This document shows positions 29,001 to 41,000 of a DNA stretch of 64,000 nt, in pieces (position 1 is the stretch's first letter; each line of letters opens with the position of its first letter). The translations under genes and the position numbers were made by a program. The notes beneath the pieces are model-generated. The model ran no database searches. It worked only from the letters and a program-made list of their open reading frames with translations, and was not told where the DNA came from. The stretch is from Parapristionchus giblindavisi (Eukaryota; Nematoda; Chromadorea; Rhabditida; Diplogasteridae): positions 248,001 to 312,000 of the forward strand of contig CALSFV010000246.1 of NCBI GenBank assembly GCA_943737045.1, read 5' to 3'.

Positions 29001-32000
29001 AATTTAAATAACTTTATCTCGGCAAAAGCAAATCAATCAAAGTATGCGCCGTCTGCGTCGACACACTTCCTCCAAAGTTCGGGTAGCTTGTGGATACCGT
29101 GCTCCCAGAAGGACGGCTGCTAGGAGACAAAGTAGTTGGTCAACCAGATTTCGACATCCCGCTGATTATTGAAGTGTACTCCCCCGAGAGTGCACTGCAT
29201 ATCGAAAAACAAGCGGTAATCGCCAAGTCGGGCGAATAGGACGGCTGGGGGACGACGTGCCAGCAAAGGTACAACAGGGACTTTTTGATCGTCCTTGCCA
29301 CATGGGGTCCGGTGTTGAAGTGCTGGAAGTGAATCCGGTCGAGCAGCCAGGGAACGGAGGGCTCCTTGGACCTCAGTATCTGTAGTTGGCGAGAGTATAT
29401 CGCGACCATAATAGCTGACCCCTGAGGGAGCAGCTCCCAATGCAACAAACCGCCTCTGCCCCACCATTCAGACATCATGATCTTTATCTGGAAGTTCGGA
29501 TTTTGCGATGAAATTGGGCTGCTCATCTCGATCGATCCACTGAACCCGGAGGAGTACGTTGTCGTAAGGGATCCACTTTTCATCTCCAGTCATGATCCCG
29601 TCGATCCAAGCCGTTGTACGAGCGTACGAAATTAGATTCAGACACGGGTCCGCACGGTTTCACTTCTGCTTGTCCGACAGTCGGAGGGGTAACAATCGAC
29701 CCAAATTCTGGGCCTTTCCAAGATCCTGTAGGCAACCAACGATGGTGATCCTGTAGGCAACCAACTTACCCTAAGACTGGTCGTCATATCACGGGTGCTG
29801 CTCCAGCATGTCCAAGTCCAGCTCGGGGTGCCGTCCGGATCTTTGATGACGTACTCCCTTCTTCGAAGCGTTTGAACCAATGTTGCACAGTGCGCGTACT
29901 AGGGGCCTTAGTGTTGTATAGTACCGCCATACGGATTTGGACATCGGGATATTTGAGCTAGAATAGGAAGAAAACAACATGACGTGTCACATGTGCACAA
30001 AAATGGGAACGAATTGAAGAGGCGTTTCAGCTACTAGACTCGACGTAGGCACAATTCACTAGTACGCTCAAAGAGTAGTAGTAGTGACTTATTTAGTGCC
30101 AGAACGGACGGGGTAAGTGATAGCGTACGACTGAGCAGTGATGGCACAAACATACCCATCGAAAATGCGACAAGACTTATGACTCAACCTAATATAATAT
30201 ATACCTTGGATAGTTCAGCAATGTACAATACACGTCTATGATCAAAACATGCATTGAGTCCTTCAAGGATTGATTGTGATGCCAGATTCATCTTAATCAT
30301 TAATACTCAAATACATCATATTTCTCTAATTCTCATCTCATCCCATAAACTCCCTCTACTATATCCACAATTTCATTGTCTTAATTATAAATAAAGCTGA
30401 ATTGGTATGACTAAATGAGTCCTTCTTCTTCCATTCCATTACATTATTCAAGTTTTCAAAAGTGACCAAAAGAAAAGACGATAAAGTTAGTACAAATGGG
30501 ACGTTTCTCTTCTCTTCTATTATCTTTAGAATAGATCATAAGGGAGGATAGAGGATAATGAAAGACTACGAAGTTGAATAGAAAGAAGAACAAAAGTATC
30601 ATTTCATTCCTTTCCTTTTCTATATCTCATTATCATTATAAATATAATAATATAAATTAGATATAATGAATACCTCATCAAGTAATATCCATTCTCCATT
30701 CTTAATTGCTTTGAGTACAGGGCCATCTTTCCATTCAAATGACATATTTCCATCATCATCAATAATGGGTACATCACTACCAAATAGATCGCTCAGATCC
30801 TACAATATTTTACATTAAATAATTTTTTAAAAAAACATTTGTTCGTACAGTTTGTTCAGAAAGATTAAGTCGAGTAATAGGGTATCCTCCAATAGAAGCT
30901 AATGCTATTATAAGAGATGATTTACCACAACCAGGAGATCCTTCCAATAAAATTGGCTACAATTATAATATTAATAAACGAAAGACTCATACTCTTCATA
31001 TATACAAACTTCCTCATTATAATTTAGCCTTTCTTTCTAAGGGTTCAATAGATTTCCTTCTAACTATTAAGTGAATAGATATAGATGGATAACCTTATTG
31101 ATAGACATTGCTCTCATTATTCTATACATATTCTCCATACAAGTGGGAGCATTCAATGAGAATTCTTTAGGTATAATAGATGGATTCGGTCCATATGGTA
31201 TTATTATATCATCTATTGATATATATGAATCAGTCATATTAATCTGTCTACATGATAAAGATGAAACAACTGGTATTGATCCAATCATTGAATGCATCTA
31301 AAGAATGAATACTTATATATTAATCTATTAATATTATAAAGAATATACCATTTGTTGTGCTTCTTTCTCAATCTCTTCTATATTATTGATAGATCTTGTC
31401 AATTGACATTGAATCGCATCAATGAATACACTACTCAGTGTTTCTATTATACATCTATCAATCGATAAATTCTTATTTCGTAAAGCAGTAAACATCTCAG
31501 CACATGCAACAATATCTCTAATAGATGGAACAACTCTGAAATATAATAACACATTAATCATTCCTTATTACTGCAAATAGAATTATATACCTCAATACAT
31601 GAGCAAACTTTTTATGGAATAACATTATCCAATCGATAATCTTTGATGCACTTGTTATACTTTCATCCTAAACATTTATCATATAAAATAACTCAAACAT
31701 TCTATATCAACTGTTATCTTTAACTTATTGAATATCTCTCTTCCTCTGGTCTCAACATGTGACAAATATTTTAAGTTCATACCGTATTTCTATCCTTCTC
31801 GGGTAATCGAATAGTAAATAAAGCCAATAATTCAGATCTCTCGAATGATGATGATGACCATATCTCAGTGAATCGATTACGAAGGGCTTTAGAGAGCTAG
31901 ACAATACAAATAATAAGCATCATCAATTCAAAATATGTCTACCTCTTTCTTTCCATAATCTCCTCCTGGATTCATTGTAGCAATGACTTTGAATTCATCT

Positions 32001-35000
32001 TTAGCAATGATCTACAATATATGAATGGATGAGAGTATAGATATGAGAGTACCTCTTGTGAATGACTTCCTCCATCTGTTAATAGTATACATCTCTTATC
32101 TTCAAATAAAGGATTCAATCTTTCTAATACAGAATCTTCAGCTAATGATATCTCATCCATTAGTAATACTCGTCCTTCTTTCATTGCTTCTATTACTACT
32201 CCATCTTGCCACATAAATCTATAATCATTAATAAAATTATTCAATCAATATTCATGGAACTACCATACCCTCCATTATTGATTGGTCTCAATCTTCCAAG
32301 TAGATCACTTGATTCAGTTCGTTCATGGCAATTGATAGTTAACATATCATTTCCTCCTAGTGTTTGGGCTAATCTAGTCTTTCCGTCTCCTGTTTCACCA
32401 ATCACTAGAATAGCTTCATTACGAATGAATGCTTGCCAAGATAGAACTATCATCCTGAATGATAAATCATAATGATACATATAACACGGTATCTTAGAAA
32501 ATCGACATATGTGCGGTATCGATGAAAAATGGTTTTTTCTGTTTTATGTGTGATAATTACAGGCTCCATGAGTGAAGTACACTGGTACTTGGAAATTGCT
32601 ACCAATTGAAAATTCGCTTCAGGGGGTGACCACACAACGATTTGGCGCCTTTTCCTAAAAAGTTTATTTCGATACCAATCGATTCTGGAGTGGGCGCATT
32701 GGACTCCTTGGCTAATTCTAAGAAACTATTGCTAAGGAGAGTTTTTCGATCAAAGGTCAACGAAGGCTGGAATTCGGGAATATTCGTAATAATTTTCACA
32801 TTAAATTAATTCTCACTATTTTCCCATGGAGAAAGTAAATTTTTTATTTGCTCAATCGCTTCTGCATATTATATTACACCTTTAGTTTAAAAAGTGTAAT
32901 TTATAAAAAATGGGAAATTTATGTACGAATCAATTTGGTTCGTTGGACTTAATTGTGGTGAGGATTGGCGACGTTCCCTAAAAAGTTTATTTCGAGTCCT
33001 ATCGAATCGTGAGTGGGCGCATTAGAATCCTTGTCTAATTCTAAGAAACTATTGCTGACGAAAGTTTTTCGATTAACGGTCAACGAGCGCTGGAATTGGG
33101 AATTTTCGAAAAATAATGTTTACATTAAATTAATTCTCACTATTTTCCCATGGCGAATGTATCCTTTTTTATATGCTCAATCGCTGCTACATATCATAAC
33201 ACATCTTAGCGCGTATACGAATAAGTGAATAGAATAGAAATTACATCACAATGATGATTAAAATAGAGAGCAACACTGCCCAACTGCTGCAGCACTCCGA
33301 ACCACAGGATGAACAGTCAAATGCCCGTGTTATTGCGTTGAAATACGCACGAAACTAGCAGAAAAGCGACAAAAAATCGATTAGGAAATCTTCATTCTTA
33401 CCCTTACCACAATTCCTAGCCATAATTCATATAACAACGACAAAATTGATTCGAACACAAATTTATATTTTTTTATAAATTACATTTTTTTAACTGAAGA
33501 TGTGTTATATTATGTAGCAGAGATTGAGCAAATGAAAAGTTTGCATTCGCCATGGGAAAATAGTGAGAATTAATTTAATGTAAACTTTATTTTTCGAAAA
33601 TTCCCAATTCCAGCGTTCGTTGACCGTTAATCGAAAAACTTTCGTCAGCAATAGTTTCTTAGAATTAGACAAGGATTCTAATGCGCCCACTCACGAATCG
33701 ATAGGATTCGAAATAAACTTTTTAGGGAACGTCGCCAATCCTCACCATAATTAAGTCCAACGAACCAAATTGATTCGTACATAAATTTCCCATTTTTTAT
33801 AAATTACACTTTTTAAACTAAAGGTGTAATATAATATGCAGAAGCGATTGAGCAAATAAAAAATTTACTTTCTCCATGGGAAAATAGTGAGAATTAATTT
33901 AATGTGAAAATTATTACGAATATTCCCGAATTCCAGCCTTCGTTGACCTTTGATCGAAAAACTCTCCTTAGCAATAGTTTCTTAGAATTAGCCAAGGAGT
34001 CCAATGCGCCCACTCCAGAATCGATTGGTATCGAAATAAACTTTTTAGGAAAAGGCGCCAAATCGTTGTGTGGTCACCCCCTGAAGCGAATTTTCAATTG
34101 GTAGCAATTTCCAAGTACCAGTGTACTTCACTCATGGAGCCTGTAATTATCACACATAAAACAGAAAAAACCATTTTTCATCGATACCAAAAAATATTCC
34201 AGTTGTTGAATTCTCTCAGATAGTGTTTTATATAGATAATGTAAATATTGTAACCTTCTCATATTCATAGTCAATACTACATTACTTGTATCAAGATGAG
34301 ATGGGAAATATGGTGATTCACAAGAGAAGAGATACTACAATTCAAACAATAAAACATCTTTTTATCCAATCAATAATCATACCGACTCATCGATTTTTCC
34401 TTTGAGAACACTTTCCAGAGTAGAGATAACTGCATTTTTATCAATTTCATTTCTACATCTACCAGCAAGAAGGAAGAATCTATAATATAGGAGTTTAAAT
34501 GTATATGAATGATATAATTCAATATATGAATAGATATACCCATGATGTATCATAGCATCTTTCCAATCATTTCCATTATCACTTGATAATCTCATAGCCC
34601 ATCTGAATAAATCTCGAAGTGTCATTAGACCATCTTTAGATGAGAAAACACCTTAAGACATAATCATCATCATCATTATCATTATGAATAAGTTCATAGA
34701 ATGATACCAGCTAAACTTCGTTGTAATCTCAATTCTGATAATACTTCAATCATCTTCTTAGCTGCTGATGGTGCTACCTATCAATCATGAAACAATTATA
34801 ATATAATTTCGTTCCCATCACAGTTAATCATATTCATTTTGAGATAATATTCATGCATCTTTAATCTAATCATTAAAGTATTTAGACTGACCTTGCAACG
34901 AGCACAAACCATACGAGATAGTTCAGTCAATGGAAGAATAGGAAATTTAAGAAGAACGAATCTAGATATGAGTGCACGAGAAAGACGTTTACGTCCTAAA

Positions 35001-38000
35001 TTATTCATTCATTCATTCATATACTATATCTATTCAATTTACCTGCGTAAGTTCCAGCAGGATTTTGTGTAGCGAATAGTCTGAATCTAGGATGAGCTTT
35101 GACAACTTCATTAGATTCACTGATAAACAATTCACGATTATCATCCAATAACTGAAAGACTTCTTCATAAGTCTATCAATATATCTTTACAATTAGTGAT
35201 AATCTTACTCTATTCAATGTTTCAATAACATCAGAAGGAGCCAAATTCAATTCATCTAGAATAACCCAATATCCTTTTCTAACAGCTTCAACAAGTGCTC
35301 CTTCATGAAAGTATAATCTTCCATTACAATCAGGAACATATGAACCAATATATCTGTAATATCAATATCATTCGTTCAACAAAATGACCACTAAACTAAC
35401 TCTTGAATATCAGTTTGTTCATGATTATTGATTCGTCTTACAACATTTCCAGTTATCTTCGCTAGATGTACAACAATACTAGTCTTTCCTTAAAGAGTTT
35501 AACTGTGAGTACTATTGTATGCATAGTGTATAGTATATCTATATCATACCTGCACTTGTTTCTCCCTCTAATAACACAGCTAATCGTCCATTACTTACGA
35601 TTCTAGCTACATTTCCAATATTCTCTTTCACAGTTTCAGTCATGATATATCTATAATATATTTATCTATAACAAGTAATACATAATATACTTACCCATCA
35701 TCATCCTTAGGTACAATATCTCCTCTTTCAATAGGGTATCCTTCCACTATTATATATTCATCTTTATTCACTATATTCTTCAATCTTCTCAATCCTTCGC
35801 ATGGAAATGATTTCTTTATCATTTCTTTCATCCATTCCTAATCAATACACTTGATTACATGATTAGATCATTACAGTAATGAATACCTTATCAGCATCAT
35901 CAAGATTGGATAAAAATGCCATAGAGAATGCTTCATATAGACATCTATTATCATTATCGAATTGACAATCTCCAGTGTAGATAAGAGCTCGAGTTAGAGT
36001 ACGAAGACTACAATTAGTTCATCAAATAAATCAATATATTTCATCAACAGTACAAAATCATCTATTTACACTCTAATTATAAAGTGCATTCAAAATAAGA
36101 TTTGTACCTTATAAATAAATCATTTACTATATCTTTACCTCATCTTTGATGCAAATTTATTTTTGGCCTCTATATATAATTTGACAATCGTCTGGACAAT
36201 ATTAAGAGAAGATGAAGGAAGATAAGTAACTACCTATAAGATATAATATATAGACTATGAAAAAATGATAATGATACATACAATCTTATTCAGATCTTCT
36301 TCATCACAATCTTCATGAACAAACAATTCAATAAACTTAGATCTAATACTTTGAGGTAATCTTCTCTTTGATGTATCAGTTGCTGGATTCATACATGCCA
36401 ATAATCTGAGTAATCAATTATCTATCTCTCATACCATAACCATTTATCCTTTTAAGACACCGGCTCAGTAAGATTCGAGGGTTGAGCCAGTGACCCCGGA
36501 AATCGACCACACCGATTGGGCTCAAAATTGTTTTATGGATACCTCCATGGGCCCCCATCACAAAATGGGTATTCATTTGGGCTGGTTCCTTGAAACACAG
36601 TTGTTTTCGAAATTTGAAAACTCGATTTTCACCAATACAAAATGGAGCGACCTAGGACCAATGTTAATGTCGATTAATTATAAGTATAAATAGACAACAA
36701 AAACTGGCTATACGACGTTCCGGAGATCCGATCGCAAACTGATTTTTCATCTCCTCAAAACATTCCAAAATTAATTAAAATTTTAAAACAAAAAAGTGCA
36801 GTCCAATTTTTTCGTCATCTTATAGAGAGAAAAAATCCGCGTCGAATAAGGGGAAAAATAAAAAATCGAAGCACACGTCTTTTGAGATAAACGGACCTGA
36901 ATTTGACCCGAAAATATTTTTTGCTTTCAAAACCCCCCATGTTTGTACTCATATTGAAGAGCTCGTCGAGTAGAACAACTTTCACGTTGAACATTTTGTC
37001 AGAAACTCATGTACAAGAGAAATACATGAATTAAGATTTATTGGATCCAAATCATTTCGACCGCTGGTATCTTGAGAACAAACGACTTTCATAGAATACG
37101 ACCGACATGAGAAATGACGAACTCGACGAGTACTTTAAAATGAGTATAAACATGGCAAGGATGCGATAGTTTTTTTTCAAGACCACTTTCGAGTCCTTAT
37201 TTTTCTGCATAGGGGACTACAATTTTTTTCGTGAAACAACAAACTAAGTATGGATTTTTGAGTTCTACAATATAGGCGAGAGCATTTTGTGCACAAAACA
37301 TATTTTACCATTGTTTTACTCAAACTTGTCTGAAAAAAAAAACGTGTGAATAAAAAAAAATCATGTATTTCTCTTGTACATGAGTTTCAAACAAAATGTT
37401 CAATATGAAAGTTGTTGTACTCGACGAGCTCTTCAATATTATTACAAACATGAGGGGTTTTGAAAGCAAAAATATTTTTGGGTCAACTTCAGGTCCATTT
37501 ATCTCAAAAGACGGGTGCTTCGATTTTTTATTTTTTTCCCTTATTCGACGCGGATTTTTTTTGCTCTATAAGATGAGGCAAAAATTGGACTGCACTTTTT
37601 TCTTTTAAAATTTTAATTAATTATAGAAACTTTTTTCTTTTAAAATTTTAATTAATTATAGAAGGAGATAGAAAATCAGTTTGCGATCGGATCTCCGGAC
37701 CGTCGTATAGCCAGTTTTTGTTGTCTATTTATACTTATAATTAATCGACACTAACGGTCACTCCATTTCTTTTTGGTGAAAATCGAGTTTTCAAATTTCG
37801 AAAACAACTGTGTTTCAAGGAACCAGCCCAAATGAATACCCATTTTGTGATGGGGGCCCATGGAGGTATCCATTAAACAATTTTGAGCCAAATCGGTGAG
37901 GTCGATGTCCGGCACTTCCTGGACTCTCACTGAGCCGGTGTCTTAAATGTTTACTATGGGGGAAAGCATCCATTTTATTTTCAATTGGATAGTATAAATA

Positions 38001-41000
38001 AAAGGAATGATCATAAGGCAATAGGGGATTACAAAGAACATGTACAACAACAAAGAAATAGTTCAACGACACAATTTCCTCAAAGACAGATATATATTGA
38101 CACAGGAATATCATCCAAAAATAAATATAAGCCAGATCTGGGAAAGGAATAGTGACTGAACATGCGTTAAAGTAATTTTTCACTTTTTCCAATTGCTGCA
38201 AATCTATGCGCAAGGAACTGAGAAAGATAAGGTTCTGTGCAACAAAAAAACGTTTTCATGTGGACACCTATGATATAAGCCATATGCTATTTTTCAATGT
38301 ATTATCGACATGAGGTGTCATTAATGCACTACATCATAAACATTTGGATTCATACGTGGGTAACATTTGTCGCTGGAAATTAAAATCGGGTGGGTCGGAC
38401 GTGGGCGCGTTAAAACGAAATCTTTTTGCGCACAGCCATGCCTTCCCATCGGGGCCTTGTGCATAGCCTTGCCTCGATAAAATTTAAATATTTTCAGCCG
38501 AATTTGTCAAAAAATAGCCATGCGCACAGCCTTGCCTCCCAACATCCCTCGGTTTGCGCACAGCCTTTCCCCCAACGTGCCCACCTATGGTCGGACTCAA
38601 AAATAGTTCGGATGGGACGCAAAAAAAATCATGTTTGAGAGAATTTAGGCTGATTAGTTTTCATTTTTAGTAAATTGTGGCTAAATGTGTTGTTTCGTGT
38701 ACCAAAAACGGATGAGTCTCGTCGATAGATCGATAGAGACAATGTATGTTTATGAGATTGGATTGAAAAGAAAGATAGAAAGGAATAATTGTACCTGAAT
38801 TGTGAATGATGTTGAGTAGATATAGCTTCAACTATACAATCAAGACATTCTGGTGAAGCCAAATTGATCTTAATAATCATAATTAATGGAATGATATAGT
38901 TTATGTAGATGATACTTCATCAATCAATAACCAATATCCTTCTTCTGTTGCTTCTTTCACTGCTCCTCTTTGTAATGCAAATGGAGGGGCTTTATTGGAT
39001 AGACTCATAGACAATCTTTTACATCGAACAACCATCTGTCCCCATTTAATATCCTTCTACACAAATTAATCATTCATTAACAACAACATCCAATCATAGA
39101 TAATACCGTTTTAGATAGAATCTTCCGACAAGTTTCTTCAACAATTGATAAATATTCCTCATATCTATTATGCATCAGATACATCTATCAATATAAATAA
39201 ATAAATATATTAATATGAGACTGATATATTGATTGAATTACCTCTAAATTGTGAATGAATTTGGTATTCTTATTAAGATCAAATGAAGATGAGAATAATG
39301 ATATGAAGTCTTTAGTAAATGGTTCAAGTAGACGACCAAATGAAGTTGGACGAAGACTAATCAATAATATTAGCATAAACAATAAATAAGTATTGACTTA
39401 CCTTGTCATAAGATCATCAGCATCAGAGTGAGGTCCAACGTTTACTATCTTCAATTTCTCTCCTAATATATCTGCTAGAATCTACAATAAAGCCAAACCA
39501 TTTTCATAAATAAATAACAAATATGGAAAGTGATATGATAATATGATATGATACAAATGAAATATTCGGTATTGTATATGATACCTGAACAAGACTTGTC
39601 TTTCCAACTCCAGCTTCACCAACAAGAAGAACTGCTTCATTATTAGATAAACAACGCGCCATTCTTTCTAATAACTGAATAAAATAATTATCGATACTAA
39701 TAAAGTCGTAAAATAATAAGTTGTAAAACCTGAAGTGCTCCTTTAGTATGGCCAAGTCTACGAGTTGATTCTATTGATAAATGAGATCGTCTTCGCATAT
39801 TAACTCGACCTATACATACTTCATCATCCTTAATAATATCACTTCAATTCCAGATTCATATGATCAACACAAAATCTTCCTTCCGTATTGATTACAAAAA
39901 TTGTAATGTATAAATTAGTATAGAATAAGAAACCTTTATAGAGATAGTTGGGACTCTATATCGAAGAGCATATTCAACCTGATCATATATATATATTATT
40001 ACTCTTTCATAATTGATATTATCCAATACCTGATCAATAGTTAGAGAAAGAAGAGATGCAATCTTAGATGCAATTACAGTACGACGATCAATACTGGGTT
40101 CACAAATACACCATACATCCAACTGAATTAATTAATTATAATAATATATCATATATCATAAGTAGATATACCAATTCAAGTAGAATAAATTCACTAGATG
40201 AGAGATTATTTACTCCATTTATACGATTAAAAGCACGAATAAGATCTCTAAACATAATCAATCATATTCAATCAATACTAATATAATTAACTTACGATGA
40301 TGTGAGTTTGCGTGAATTTGAGCCTCCTCTTAATGATTCCAACTCCCTTAATCAACCAACTGTTACACATACAATCTCGACCGCTAATAATCAATTAGTA
40401 TAAGGTTAGACGATAACCTTTCTTTTAGAAAATTAATTTTTATTGTAATTTTGAAAAACTGACCCGCAAAAATGTACTACAAATCTACAGGTGTTCAAAC
40501 GCTTTTTTACACTTTACTTATTCGACGGCATATATCAGAAGATTTGATACATACGTGGATGGAAATGAAAATCGGGGGGTCAGAAGCAAAAAATGGAGCA
40601 TTTACAAGTCATTTTGAGTGATTTTTTGTTGGAAAATCGGGGGGTCGGGTGCCAAAATCGGGGGTGTATTGCTGCTAGCGGCAGTGGTGCCCACGTATGA
40701 TTTGATAAACCAGATGGGATATAAAAAGATACAATGACTTACTAACAATAAGTCATTGGGACACACATTGTCTATTACTGATTTCAGTTTAAAATATCGG
40801 AATACCTTCCAACAAAATAAATAAAAACCTGAAAATCTTGCAGATAGAATTGACGATATGTCCAATACGAGGGAATAAACATTTGCCTAATCGTTTAAGT
40901 TCATCATCAGACAAAGATGGAAGAGATATTCGTGAGAATACTCCATCTAATACTCCATTACGTCGAGTTCCTACTCTATTACTTCTATAAATTCCATATT

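Larger units (their letters stand above)
28800..30960 (-). other. Midasin AAA5 module
   Basis: Walker A LLEGSPGCGKSSL (about 30958-30920), LNLSEQT, DLSDLFGSDVP, Walker B WILLDE (about 30690), NLASQSILEGLNACFDHR (about 30288-30235) and the sensor block FACQNPRIEGGNRRALP (about 28895-28845). These match AAA5 of known midasins closely. The mariner at 28956-30192 lies in the intron between the last two blocks. Confidence 0.94.
36290..39690 (-). other. Midasin AAA2 module
   Basis: Walker A LLVGEAGVGKTSLVQ (about 39635-39590), VNVGPHSDADDLM, Walker B YWLLIDE (about 38915) continued by INLASPECLD (about 38870), and sensor LLACMNPATDTSKRRLPQSI (about 36405-36350). The intron before the sensor exon is about 2.4 kb because it carries two element clusters. 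Confidence 0.94.
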
